Source of the DNA: an uncultured Bulleidia sp.
Lineage (GTDB): Bacteria > Bacillota_I > Bacilli_A > Erysipelotrichales > Erysipelotrichaceae
Assembly (NCBI GenBank): GCA_947087645.1
Contig: CAMUDN010000007.1
Location: 17,167 to 81,166 of the forward strand
DNA: 64,000 nt
Reading direction: 5' to 3'
In this document: in pieces, positions 51,547 through 60,994 of the stretch
Layout of the letters: every line of letters starts with the position of its first letter
Position numbering within the stretch: position 1 is the stretch's first letter
Translations under genes and position numbers: made by a program
Notes under the pieces: generated by a model
Told to the model about the DNA's origin: nothing
The model's input: only the letters and a program-made list of their open reading frames with translations
The model's database searches: none

Positions 51547-53457
51547 ATGAAGAAAAAAAATGAGGAGTTAATTTGCTCTGCTTCGGACAGCAAGAAACTC
51601 AAGCAAAATAAAAATTTAATAAAAGAGGTAGAGAGTCTAAACCTGGATGTTCCTGATGAGATTATGCAGCGAATCGAAAGTGATGTTGAGCAAAGCGAAA
51701 AAAAACCTAAAATCAGTATGGGTGGTTTAAATAAAGCACTTATGAGTGTAGCGCCTGAGTATAAGGGTAGGATGCGAATTTCTGTTATTTTTGCCTGCAT
51801 TGGAGAGTTTTTTAGTTTTTCTACCTATTTCTTTAGTGCTTATGCAGCAGGATGGCTTATAAAAAATGCCGGGGGTAACCCGGTCGGCTTTCATGTGTTA
51901 ATGAAATATGCTTTTTTTGCAATAGGATCACTGCTCCTTTACTTTATATTTTCAGGATTCAGCACAATCATTTCACATAAAACCTCATTTTCCATACTTG
52001 CAAAACTTAGACAGACTTTGTTTGAAAAATTAAAGGTAATTCCAATGGGGTATTTGGTGGATAATCCTGTAGGTAAAATTAAGGTAATTATCATGGATCG
52101 AGTAGCGGATATGGAAGACTGGGTAGCCCATGTTATGCCGGAGCTACCGAGCAGGCTTTTGCATCCGATACTCTGCACAGTTATTTTGTTTTATTTAGAT
52201 TGGCGCATAGGATTATCAATATTTGTGCCGCTACCAATTATTTTTGTCGGGATGATTACAATGATGTATAAATACCGTAGTAGAATGGCCGTGTGGCTAT
52301 CAAGTTATGCCAATGTTGCCGATAGAAGTGCGGAGTATGTTCGTGGAATTCCTGTAATCAAAGCATTTGCACAAGACAAAGCTTCATATGGAAAATTTGC
52401 AGATGCGGTAAAATTCTACCATTTTTCAACGATGAAATGGTGGAAGCAAAGTTGGTTTGGAAAAGCACTGATGACGGCTGCAATGATGACACCACAGATA
52501 GTGAGCTTGCCTTTAGCTTTCTATTTATATGGGAACGGACAAATAAGCATTGAAACATTGCTTTTATCACTTATTCTGCCATTTGCTATTCTTCCACAGG
52601 CTTTTGCAATCATGATGAGTTTTGAACTTTTTCAGATGGCTTCTAATACTTGGGTATCCATACAAGAATTGCTTGATATGCCTGTCCAAAAACGTCCTGA
52701 TGCAGAAAATAAAGTTACTATAGATAGGAGCAAGGGGATAAAATTTGATAAAGTAAGTTTTTCTTATCATGACGGAACTGAGGTATTGCATAATATTTCT
52801 TTTGAAACAAGCCCCGGAGAAGTGACTGCACTTGTCGGGCCTTCAGGTGGTGGAAAATCTACAATTGCAAAGATTTTAGCAGGATTTTGGGATCAGTCAT
52901 CGGGTAAAATTTCCATTGGTAATGTTGATACAAAGAATATTTCATTTAAGCAGCTTGCTGAAGAGATCTCTTTTGTCTCACAGGATAACTTTCTTTTTGA
53001 CGTAAGTATTAGAGATAATATTCGTCTTGGCAAGCCTAATGCAACCGAAGATGAAATTATTGCGGCGGCAAAAGCTGCTCATTGCCATGACTTTATTATG
53101 GCACTTCCTAATGGGTATGATACCAAAGCGGGAGAAGCAGGCGGAGCCATGTCGGGCGGTGAAAGACAGAGAATAACTCTTGCCAGAGCAATTTTGAAAC
53201 CTGCATCAACCATTATTTTGGATGAGGCAACAGCTTATGCTGATCCTGAAAACGAAGCTCTCATCCAAGAAGCAATATCGAATCTCGTAAAGGGGAAAAA
53301 TCTTGTGATGGTTGCTCATAGGTTAAATACAATTAAGCAAGCACATCAAATCATTCTAATTGATAAAGGTCAAATTATAGCTAAGGGTAAACATGAAGAA
53401 CTGATGAAAGAGCCGCTTTATGCAAGCCTTTGGAAACAATATTTAGGGGAGGCGTAA
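51547..53457 (+). CDS. ABC transporter, fused permease/ATPase, first partner
   Basis: A 636-residue type IV ABC half-transporter. A 60-residue hydrophilic extension precedes six membrane helices (about 80-370). The ATPase has Walker A LVGPSGGGKSTIAK, Q-loop SFVSQDNFLF, signature MSGGERQRITLARAIL, Walker B TIILDEATAYADPEN and H-loop VAHRLNTI. Alternate subunit to the next gene, which starts 3 bases after the stop; together they should form a heterodimer. The organisation resembles IrtAB/YbtPQ-like or multidrug exporters. Under control of the TetR gene upstream. AAGGAG precedes the ATG. Confidence 0.88.
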   Translation: MKKKNEELICSASDSKKLKQNKNLIKEVESLNLDVPDEIMQRIESDVEQSEKKPKISMGGLNKALMSVAPEYKGRMRISVIFACIGEFFSFSTYFFSAYAAGWLIKNAGGNPVGFHVLMKYAFFAIGSLLLYFIFSGFSTIISHKTSFSILAKLRQTLFEKLKVIPMGYLVDNPVGKIKVIIMDRVADMEDWVAHVMPELPSRLLHPILCTVILFYLDWRIGLSIFVPLPIIFVGMITMMYKYRSRMAVWLSSYANVADRSAEYVRGIPVIKAFAQDKASYGKFADAVKFYHFSTMKWWKQSWFGKALMTAAMMTPQIVSLPLAFYLYGNGQISIETLLLSLILPFAILPQAFAIMMSFELFQMASNTWVSIQELLDMPVQKRPDAENKVTIDRSKGIKFDKVSFSYHDGTEVLHNISFETSPGEVTALVGPSGGGKSTIAKILAGFWDQSSGKISIGNVDTKNISFKQLAEEISFVSQDNFLFDVSIRDNIRLGKPNATEDEIIAAAKAAHCHDFIMALPNGYDTKAGEAGGAMSGGERQRITLARAILKPASTIILDEATAYADPENEALIQEAISNLVKGKNLVMVAHRLNTIKQAHQIILIDKGQIIAKGKHEELMKEPLYASLWKQYLGEA

Positions 53458-53460
53458 GAC

Positions 53461-55197
53461 ATGGAGTTTATAAAATTATCATTCAAACTGGCAGGACAGT
53501 ATAAAAATCGTCTTAAGGCGGGAATGTTTCTTATTTTTCTACAAAATGCTTCAATGCTGTTTGGATTTTTCGCTCTCTTTCTTGCATTCGGTTGGATGAA
53601 TGAAACTACTGGAGACCATATTTGGGCGATTTTTGGAGTGATCTTTGCTTCCTTTCTTTTTAATTTTTTGACAGGCTGGGCGAAAAGCGGTCTTAGTGAC
53701 GGTGTTTTCTTTGGCATTTTCAAGGACTACAGACTGGAAGTTGGCGAAAAACTTAAAAAGGCGCCTATGGGATATTTTGCAGAACAAAGCCTATCAAGAA
53801 TTATGGCGGCATTTACCAATGTTATGAAGAGTCTTGAAAATTACTCTGCAATGAGTATCGACTTTGCTGTTTCAGGCATTTCAATATCCTTTTTCTTGTT
53901 GGTTGGGATGTTCGCTGTAAATACTAAAATTGGATTTTTAACTTTAATTTGTTTAATTCTTATTTGGCTATGCGTGTCTTTTATGATTAATTTAGCAAAA
54001 AAAGAGATTGCACGTGAACATGCAGCGATTACAAAGCTAGGTGATGCGTTAGTTGATAGCATTAGCGGGATTCCTGTGCTTCGCAGTTTTCCATTTACAG
54101 ATGAAGGTGTTGTTGAAGAAATTCATTCTAAATTGAACAATGCTTCTGAGGAGCTCAGACTTTCTCAAGTACATTTTGAAATAGTCTTTGTTATTTATTC
54201 GAGAATTTTTTCTACTGTTATTAATCTTTCGAGTCTGCTTGTTACATTATTTTCTTGTTATCTTTATACGAAAGGGGAAGTTTTATTACCACATGCACTT
54301 ACCGTTTCGGCTGCCTGCTTTATGATTTTCGGCGGTTTAAAACAACTTGAGAATGCATCCGTCCTCATGGTTAAGAATCCAGCCAATATGCAATATTTGA
54401 ATGAGGTTTTAGACATTCCTGAAATAAGTGACGGGACTTTAGAAGCTATGGAAAATCAGGATATCGTCTTTGATAAGGTGAGCTTTAGTTATGACAAAGG
54501 GAATCCTGTCTTAAAAGACCTTTCATTTACTATTCCACAAGGGTCAAAGACAGCTATCGTAGGACCATCTGGTTCCGGGAAAACAACAATAATCAATTTG
54601 CTCTCTCGTTTTTATGATGTTAGCTGTGGGACAATTAAAATTGGAAATAAGGATATAAGAGATTACAAAGTTGAGAATTTACTTAAAAATCTTTCACTTG
54701 TTTTCCAAAATGTTTATCTTTTTCAAGATACCATAGAGAATAATATTCGCTTTGCAAATCCTCAGGCAAGTCATGAAGAAGTGGTGGAAGCTGCAAAAAG
54801 GGCTCGTTGTCATAATTTCATTATGGAACTTCCTGATGGCTATAACACCATGGTAGGTGAGGGTGGTAGTTCTCTTTCCGGTGGTGAAAAGCAACGAATT
54901 TCCATTGCCAGAGCGTTACTTAAAAATGCACCGATTATTCTTTTGGATGAAGCGACAAGCTCTGTTGATCCTGAAAATGAATATGAGATTTTGGCAGCGA
55001 TTGAGGAATTGTCCAAAGGACACACTGTAATTTCAATAGCTCACAGACTTTCAACCGTGAGAAAAGCCGATCAGATACTAGTGATTGATGACGGTAAATT
55101 GGTTCAAGAAGGCAAACATAATGATTTGATAAATAGAGAAGGGATTTATTCAGCATTTATTAAGGCAAGAGAGCGAGCTGCAAGCTGGAGATTGTAA
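53461..55197 (+). CDS. ABC transporter, fused permease/ATPase, second partner
   Basis: 578 residues: six membrane helices (about 18-310), then an ATPase with Walker A IVGPSGSGKTTIIN, Q-loop SLVFQNVYLFQDT, signature LSGGEKQRISIARALL, Walker B IILLDEATSSVDPEN and H-loop IAHRLSTV. All catalytic residues are intact, including the Glu after Walker B. GGAGG precedes the ATG. It pairs with the upstream half-transporter. Substrate unknown; drug, peptide or metal-chelate transport are all possible. Confidence 0.88.
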   Translation: MEFIKLSFKLAGQYKNRLKAGMFLIFLQNASMLFGFFALFLAFGWMNETTGDHIWAIFGVIFASFLFNFLTGWAKSGLSDGVFFGIFKDYRLEVGEKLKKAPMGYFAEQSLSRIMAAFTNVMKSLENYSAMSIDFAVSGISISFFLLVGMFAVNTKIGFLTLICLILIWLCVSFMINLAKKEIAREHAAITKLGDALVDSISGIPVLRSFPFTDEGVVEEIHSKLNNASEELRLSQVHFEIVFVIYSRIFSTVINLSSLLVTLFSCYLYTKGEVLLPHALTVSAACFMIFGGLKQLENASVLMVKNPANMQYLNEVLDIPEISDGTLEAMENQDIVFDKVSFSYDKGNPVLKDLSFTIPQGSKTAIVGPSGSGKTTIINLLSRFYDVSCGTIKIGNKDIRDYKVENLLKNLSLVFQNVYLFQDTIENNIRFANPQASHEEVVEAAKRARCHNFIMELPDGYNTMVGEGGSSLSGGEKQRISIARALLKNAPIILLDEATSSVDPENEYEILAAIEELSKGHTVISIAHRLSTVRKADQILVIDDGKLVQEGKHNDLINREGIYSAFIKARERAASWRL

Positions 55198-55392
55198 AAA
55201 AATAAAACGCTTCAAAACAGGAGTAAATTTTGTCCAGTTCGTCCTCAATGGGGCATCTGAGGTGTGGTAGCCGAGTGACTTCTGTGGAAGGCCATTGCAC
55301 CGGATCTCAGGCTGAGCAATCTGTTCGTCGGAGTAGCTGTCAATTCGTTTTCCCAGGGGTATGAATCTGTGGATCAGACCATTATATGACAT
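55198..55392 (-). mobile_element. IS30-family transposase scrap
   Basis: On the minus strand the sequence YNGLIHRFIPLGKRIDSY then SDEQIAQPEIRCNGLPQKSLGYHT matches the C-terminal catalytic end of IS30-family transposases (usual NGLiRrfiPKGkridd...cN.lPRKsLGy.tP). The catalytic Asp residues and N-terminal half are absent, and the sequence is more GC-rich than its flanks. No terminal inverted repeats can be recognised. Confidence 0.75.
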
Positions 55393-55675
55393 TCCCTTTG
55401 CTATTTTTCGTCCGGCAACGGGCGTTAAGACCTATTTCTTGATGTATAGTTATCATCAGGGTAGTCTTGATACACGTCAAGACTATAGCGTTGATACAAA
55501 AAAAGCAAATTTAGAAATCCTGCATTTTAAGCAGTTTTATAAGCATTTTGTTTTTTAAAAAGATGAAGAAGGATACGTCAAAAAGACTCAAAAAAACTAC
55601 ATGGATGTAAGAGTAGTTCTGCAACTGGTATGAGGAAAGGCAAAAAATATAATTAACTTCTTTTGAACTTTCTAC
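55393..55675. other. Non-coding remnant region
   Basis: No intact gene is seen. Short frames on the plus strand (for example PATGVKTYFLMYSYHQGSL from 55415 and a Lys-rich stretch around 55560-55610) look like debris of former genes. The segment joins two cassettes of different origin. Confidence 0.4.
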
Positions 55676-55706
55676 AAGAGTAGCTTAAAAGGCTACTCTT
55701 TTTTTG
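55676..55706. terminator. Strong terminator hairpin
   Basis: AAGAGTAGC / GCTACTCTT is a perfect 9-bp stem with a 7-base loop and a seven-T tail on the plus strand; A-rich on the other side, so it could also serve the minus-strand AraC gene. Confidence 0.85.
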
Positions 55707-55789
55707 ACTTAATAATATTTATACATTTCAATGAAAACATATATACTTAAATCTCTATAATATATGGGTGTATAAATAAAAAAATCACC

Positions 55790-56782
55790 TTAATCACAGC
55801 AATCACAATTTAAATTGTAATGGTCGCAAGCTAAATTACGGACTTCATTAGGAAGTTTTCCCTTGTATCTCTTGTAATAAATGGAAAATTTGCTATGGGA
55901 TGAATATCCAACAGATTCAGCAATTTCCTTTATAGGTAGTTTGGTATTTAAGAGTAGAGTTTCAGCCACATTCATTCTTTTTCTTTGAGTGTATTCTGTA
56001 ATGCTTTGACCATATTTTTCTTTGAATAGATTTTTTAATTTTGTTCCACTCATTTTAGATATTTTTTCAAGGGTTTTCTGATTTACATTCATGGCGAAAT
56101 GATCGTCCAAGAATCTTGCTACATCTTCAAGGGCTTTATCATCATCAATTTCAATTTTATATTTTTTTCTATTTAAGTAGGTGTCTATTACTATACTAAC
56201 CCATTCATTTGCCTTGGCTTTAAAGAAAAAATCAGCGGCTGGAGCGTCCATCTTACAATTTAAAATTTCCATGGCTACTTTTTCTAATGACTTTGTAAGG
56301 ATTATTTGATTAGTTTGTAGTAAAGTGGAATAAAATGATTCTGGATCAATATTAATGGAAGATAGGTGTTTTTCTAAGAGCTCCTTTTTAAAGCCTATAG
56401 AAACAGCAAGATAATATGAATTCTCGTGTAATAAAAATAAGAAGTCATCTTTTATATTGTCAAAATCAAGAGTACATAATGAGTTCGCAGTAAGTGTTTG
56501 ATATGGATTAAATTTTTCTCCGTTTGCACTTACTATGTAGCTTGTGTATATTGAAACATAATCTTCCATATTATTGGTACTATTTTTAACTACTTCTTCA
56601 CTTATATAAAAATCAAGTATATCAATAATGAAGCCATCTCCTTCATAAAACCAATACAGGCCTTCCGCATAAGTTGAATTATCTTTACTCCAACAAAAAG
56701 TGTGACCTACACTTGAGTATTTTTTATTGTTTTTACATTCATCCACTTTCATATAATCTTTTACAAATTCATAATATGTCAT
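55790..56782 (-). CDS. AraC-family transcriptional regulator
   Basis: A 330-residue regulator. The last 90 residues form the AraC double HTH (TLEKISKMSGTKLKNLFKEK, then LNTKLPIKEIAESVGYSSHSKFSIYYKRYKGKLPNEVR in pieces). The N-terminal 230 residues are a ligand domain of the type found beside ABC/ECF metallophore cassettes. A TTG at 56806 is in frame, but AGGTG placed 4 bases before the ATG at 56782 (MTYYEFVKDY) supports the latter. It is divergent from the ABC operon, with palindrome TAGCCATGGCTA (56826-56837) between them. By analogy with YbtA-like regulators it may sense the transported chelate; this is inferred. Confidence 0.85.
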   Translation of the reverse strand: MTYYEFVKDYMKVDECKNNKKYSSVGHTFCWSKDNSTYAEGLYWFYEGDGFIIDILDFYISEEVVKNSTNNMEDYVSIYTSYIVSANGEKFNPYQTLTANSLCTLDFDNIKDDFLFLLHENSYYLAVSIGFKKELLEKHLSSINIDPESFYSTLLQTNQIILTKSLEKVAMEILNCKMDAPAADFFFKAKANEWVSIVIDTYLNRKKYKIEIDDDKALEDVARFLDDHFAMNVNQKTLEKISKMSGTKLKNLFKEKYGQSITEYTQRKRMNVAETLLLNTKLPIKEIAESVGYSSHSKFSIYYKRYKGKLPNEVRNLACDHYNLNCDCCD

Positions 56783-56806
56783 AATACACCTATCCCTTTT
56801 AGACAA

Positions 56807-56940
56807 TATCCTTAATAGACTTAGTTAGCCATGGCTATTGAATAATTAATTATAGCTGATGCATAATAAAAAGCAAGGATAATATTTGCTAGCAAAGAAA
56901 ATTTTATCTAATAGGAATATCAAAGAAAGGAGATAATATT
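56807..56940. promoter_or_regulatory. Divergent regulatory region of the AraC/ABC-ECF cassette
   Basis: Contains the perfect 12-bp palindrome TAGCCATGGCTA (56826-56837) and AT-rich sequence (TAATTAATTATA at about 56847-56858). AAGGAG lies just before the ABC start. It is the only place where the AraC protein could control both directions. Confidence 0.5.
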
Positions 56941-58695
56941 ATGAAGATTTACAAAAAACTATTTGCTTATGTACAGGATAAAAAATATCTTGGTGTTCTA
57001 GCTATAGTTTTTTCTGCTATATCTGCTGTGCTTACGGTATATGGATTTTATTTAATCTACAAATTTTTAGATAATTTAATAATTAATTCAAATTTAGCCG
57101 GAGCAGAGAGCCTAGCGTTAAAATCTGTCATCACACTAACAAGTGGAGCGATATTTTATTCTGTTTCAGGAACATGTTCTCACATCTTGGGATTCAGGCT
57201 TGAAACAAATTTAAGAAAAAGGGGGATTGACGGCTTAGAGAAAGCCGGCTTTAGATTTTTTGACTTAAATCCTTCCGGTCAAATAAGAAAGATTATAGAT
57301 GATAATGCTGCACAAACTCATCAGGTTGTAGCTCACATGATTCCAGACAGTGCTCAGGCAATAATGACACCTGTTCTTGTACTTGTACTTGGCTTTATAG
57401 TAAGTATAAGGGTTGGTATCACCTTACTCGCTCTCACAATAATTGGAGGCTTAATTTTAGGTGCGATGATGGGCGAGCAAAAATTTATGAAGATATACCA
57501 AGAAGCTCTATCTAAACTAAGCGCTGAAACTGTTGAATATGTTAGAGGGATGCAAGTTGTAAAGATATTTAGAGCAAATGTCGAGTCCTTTAAAAGTTTT
57601 TACAAGGCTATAAAAGATTACTCAAAGTATGCTTATGATTATTCACTATCTTGTAAAAAACCTTATGTTTTGTATCAATGGTTATTTTTTGGACTGATTG
57701 CAATTTTACTTATACCTATTATTTATTTTATGACTAGCCTAGGCAGCGCCAAGGTGATTTTACTTGACCTTATCATGATTTTATTTTTATCAGGAGTTCT
57801 ATTTGTTTCATTTATGAGAATGATGTGGTACGCTATGTACATTTCTCAAGGCAATTATGCAGTAGATACTTTAGAGGCGCTTTATAATGATATGCAAAAA
57901 GATAAATTAGTGCATGGCAATGTAAATGATTTTAAAAACTACAATATAGACTTTGATAATGTAAGCTTTGCTTATAACGATAAAGCCGTCATTGAAAATT
58001 TATCTTTTAAATTAGAAGAAGGAAAGTCCTATGCACTAGTAGGTTCATCTGGATCAGGCAAATCAACAGTAGCAAAACTTATATCAGGTTTTTACAATGT
58101 AAATGATGGAAGCATAAAGATAGGCGGCATACCTATAAATGAATATTCTGACGAAGCCTTAATTAAAGCCATTTCATTTGTTTTTCAAGATTCGAAATTA
58201 TTCAAAAGAAGTATTTATGACAATGTTGCCTTGGCTAATAAAGAAGCGACGAGAGATGATGTAATGAGAGCCTTAAAATTAGCAGGATGCGATCTGATAT
58301 TAGACAAATTCCCAGAAAGAGAAAATACTATCATAGGCTCAAAAGGAGTTTATTTATCTGGCGGAGAAAAACAAAGAATTGCAATTGCCAGAGCAATTTT
58401 AAAGGATTCCAAGATTATAATTATGGATGAAGCATCGGCGTCTATTGACCCAGATAACGAGTTTGAATTGCAAAAAGCTTTCAAGAATCTTATGAAGGAT
58501 AAAACAGTTATCATGATTGCTCACAGGTTATCTACAATCAAAGACCTTGATGAAATTATTGTGATGGACAGCGGAAAAATTATAGAAAGAGGTTCCGACA
58601 AAGAATTAATGTCAAAAGATACAAGCTATAAGAGACTGCAAGAGCTATTTAACAGTGCGAATGAATGGAGGGTTTCAAATGAAGGAGTTTTATAA
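56941..58695 (+). CDS. ABC transporter, fused permease/ATPase (AraC-linked pair, first)
   Basis: 584 residues with six membrane helices (about 15-305) and an ATPase domain: Walker A LVGSSGSGKSTVAK, Q-loop SFVFQDSKLF, signature LSGGEKQRIAIARAIL, Walker B IIIMDEASASIDPDN, H-loop IAHRLSTI. The sequence type (AETVEYVRGMQVVKIF between helices 4 and 5) is that of IrtA/YbtP-like transporters linked to iron-siderophore handling. AGA and ATA codons dominate, unlike the core genes (CGT), so the cassette came from another low-GC donor such as a Tissierellia/Clostridia member. Overlaps the next gene. Confidence 0.87.
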   Translation: MKIYKKLFAYVQDKKYLGVLAIVFSAISAVLTVYGFYLIYKFLDNLIINSNLAGAESLALKSVITLTSGAIFYSVSGTCSHILGFRLETNLRKRGIDGLEKAGFRFFDLNPSGQIRKIIDDNAAQTHQVVAHMIPDSAQAIMTPVLVLVLGFIVSIRVGITLLALTIIGGLILGAMMGEQKFMKIYQEALSKLSAETVEYVRGMQVVKIFRANVESFKSFYKAIKDYSKYAYDYSLSCKKPYVLYQWLFFGLIAILLIPIIYFMTSLGSAKVILLDLIMILFLSGVLFVSFMRMMWYAMYISQGNYAVDTLEALYNDMQKDKLVHGNVNDFKNYNIDFDNVSFAYNDKAVIENLSFKLEEGKSYALVGSSGSGKSTVAKLISGFYNVNDGSIKIGGIPINEYSDEALIKAISFVFQDSKLFKRSIYDNVALANKEATRDDVMRALKLAGCDLILDKFPERENTIIGSKGVYLSGGEKQRIAIARAILKDSKIIIMDEASASIDPDNEFELQKAFKNLMKDKTVIMIAHRLSTIKDLDEIIVMDSGKIIERGSDKELMSKDTSYKRLQELFNSANEWRVSNEGVL

Positions 58696-60400
58696 AAAAA
58701 GATTTGCTCTTACAGATAAAGGAGCAAGAAATTTAAGTAAAGCAACACTGGCTTCATTTTTTGTTTATTGTATAAACATGCTTCCTGCGATACTACTAAT
58801 GATTTTTGCTCAAGAAGTTTTGGAAAATATTGACAAAAGCAAGGGATTTTATATAGCATTCTCAGTTTTGACTTTGATAGCAATGTATATTTTGCTTTCT
58901 ATCGAATACGATAAATTATACAGCACAACATATCAAGAAAGTGCGGATTTAAGAACAATAACAGCAGAAAATTTATCAAAACTGCCTTTATCATACTTTT
59001 CTAAGCATGACATATCAGATTTAGCGCAAACAATCATGGCTGACATTGCAGGTATAGAACACGCGATGAGCCACTCAATACCAAAAGTTAGCGGTATGGC
59101 GCTCTTCTTCCCACTAATATCCATCATGATGCTAGTGGGCAATGTCAAGATGGGTTTAGCTGTAATTATTCCAACGATATTAAGCTTTATATTTATACCA
59201 CTATCTAAAAAATATCAGGTTAAAGAACATAAAAAATATTATGACGTTCTAAGAGAAAACTCAGAAAGCTTTCAAGAAAATATCGAGATGCAAATGGAGA
59301 TTAAAGCCTATGGCTTATCAGAGGAAATGAAAGATAAGCTATATGAAAAAATGGATAAAAGTGAAAAAGTGCACTTAAAGACTGAGATAGGACTTATTTT
59401 AACTATGTCTATATCTTCAATATTTAGCTTTATCTCTCTAGCGGTTGTAATATTTGTTGGCGTAAATCTAATTATTAATAAAGAGATAAGCCCTCTCTAC
59501 CTTGTAGGATATTTACTAGCGGCTATGAAGATAAAAGACTCTCTAGACGCATCTAAAGAGGGCATGATGGAGATATTTTATTTAACACCAAAGATTGAAA
59601 GATTAAAAGAAATTCAAAATCAAGAATTACAAGAGGGCGAAGACTATAATTTGAAAAAATTTGATATTGATCTAAAAGATGTTGAATTTGCTTATAATAA
59701 AGACGGGAAAGTTTTAAATGGCGTAAGCTTTAAAGCTAAGCAGGGAGAAGTAACTGCCTTAGTAGGCGCAAGTGGCTGCGGTAAAACAACTATCTTGAAA
59801 CTTATATCAAGACTTTATGATTACGACGAGGGACAAATCTTAATCGATGGCAAAGATATAAAAGAAATATCAACAGAATCTCTTTTTGACAAGGTCTCAA
59901 TAGTTTTCCAAGATGTGGTTCTTTTTAATCAAAGCGTTATGGAAAATATTAGACTTGGTAAGCAAGATGCAAGCGATGAAGAAGTTAAACGAGCAGCAAA
60001 ACTTGCAAACTGCACAGATTTTATAGAAAAAATGGATAAAGGTTTCGATACTCTTATTGGTGAGAACGGTGCTGAGCTATCAGGCGGGGAAAGACAGAGG
60101 TTATCAATAGCTAGAGCCTTCTTAAAAGATGCACCAATACTAATATTAGATGAGATAGCGGCAAGCCTTGATGTTGACAACGAGAAAAAAATTCAAGAGT
60201 CTTTAAATAATTTAATTAAAGATAAAACAGTTGTTATCATTTCGCACAGAATGAAATCCATAGAAAATGCAGACAAGATAGTAGTTCTTGAAAACGGAAA
60301 AGTAGAGAGTGAAGGCAAACATGAAGAGCTTTTACAAAAATCAAAAGTTTACAAGAATCTAATAGAAAAAACAAAAATGGCAGAAGAATTTATTTATTAG
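58679..60400 (+). CDS. ABC transporter, fused permease/ATPase (AraC-linked pair, second)
   Basis: 573 residues. The frame opens at 58655, but GGAGGG is placed for the ATG at 58679 (MKEFYKKRF), which overlaps the previous gene by 17 bases. Six helices, then Walker A LVGASGCGKTTILK, Q-loop SIVFQDVVLFNQS, signature LSGGERQRLSIARAFL, Walker B ILILDEIAASLD and H-loop ISHRMKSI. The partner of the preceding half-transporter; a YbtQ/IrtB-like heterodimer is the likeliest form. The ECF S gene follows 9 bases later. Confidence 0.87.
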   Translation: MKEFYKKRFALTDKGARNLSKATLASFFVYCINMLPAILLMIFAQEVLENIDKSKGFYIAFSVLTLIAMYILLSIEYDKLYSTTYQESADLRTITAENLSKLPLSYFSKHDISDLAQTIMADIAGIEHAMSHSIPKVSGMALFFPLISIMMLVGNVKMGLAVIIPTILSFIFIPLSKKYQVKEHKKYYDVLRENSESFQENIEMQMEIKAYGLSEEMKDKLYEKMDKSEKVHLKTEIGLILTMSISSIFSFISLAVVIFVGVNLIINKEISPLYLVGYLLAAMKIKDSLDASKEGMMEIFYLTPKIERLKEIQNQELQEGEDYNLKKFDIDLKDVEFAYNKDGKVLNGVSFKAKQGEVTALVGASGCGKTTILKLISRLYDYDEGQILIDGKDIKEISTESLFDKVSIVFQDVVLFNQSVMENIRLGKQDASDEEVKRAAKLANCTDFIEKMDKGFDTLIGENGAELSGGERQRLSIARAFLKDAPILILDEIAASLDVDNEKKIQESLNNLIKDKTVVIISHRMKSIENADKIVVLENGKVESEGKHEELLQKSKVYKNLIEKTKMAEEFIY

Positions 60401-60409
60401 GAGGACTAA

Positions 60410-60994
60410 ATGGATACTAAAAAATTAAAGGTAAAAGATTTAGTAAGCATCGGTGTTTTTGCTGTAATTTATTTCGTCTTGATGTTTGGTGTTGGCATGA
60501 TGGGCATAATCCCAATATTGTTTTTAATATACCCAACAGTTTTGGGTATAATCGCAGGAACTGTAGTTATGTTATTTATGGCTAAAGTTCAAAAACCATG
60601 GGCACTATTTATATTAGGTATGATATCACCACTCGTGATGTTTGCTATGGGACATACTTATGTATTGCCAGTATTTTCATTAATAGTAATGATAGTGGCA
60701 GAATTAATTAGAAAGATTGGTAATTATAATTCATTTAAATATAATATGCTTTCTTATGCAGTATTTTGTACGTGGATTTGTGGATCATTAATGCAAATGC
60801 TTTTAGCAAAAGAAAAGTATATAGAAATGTCTGTTGGCATGATGGGACAAGAATATGCTGATGCATTGGAAAATCTAATAACATATCCTCACATGGCTTT
60901 AGTAGCCTTAGGTGCTTTTATAGGAGGAATAATTGGAGCATATATAGGCAAGGCTCTATTGAAAAAACACTTTGAAAAAGCAGGCATTGTATAA
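60410..60994 (+). CDS. MptD/Trep_Strep-type ECF transporter S component
   Basis: A 194-residue six-helix substrate-binding subunit of the Trep_Strep/MptD family (PF09605): KVKDLVSIGVFAVIYFVLMF at the start, VLGIIAGTVVMLFMAKVQKPW, and a C-terminal GAFIGGIIGAYIGKALLKKHFEKAG, a typical S-component end. S components bind the substrate and dock on the T/A energising module, here encoded directly downstream. Ligand unknown; in related clusters it is suspected to be a metal chelate or cofactor. AGGAGG precedes the ATG. Confidence 0.82.
   Translation: MDTKKLKVKDLVSIGVFAVIYFVLMFGVGMMGIIPILFLIYPTVLGIIAGTVVMLFMAKVQKPWALFILGMISPLVMFAMGHTYVLPVFSLIVMIVAELIRKIGNYNSFKYNMLSYAVFCTWICGSLMQMLLAKEKYIEMSVGMMGQEYADALENLITYPHMALVALGAFIGGIIGAYIGKALLKKHFEKAGIV

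Noticed and set aside
55361..55558. Plus-strand open frame of 65 codons
   Set aside because: Its first part is antisense to the IS30 transposase scrap, it has no ribosome site and no recognisable domain.
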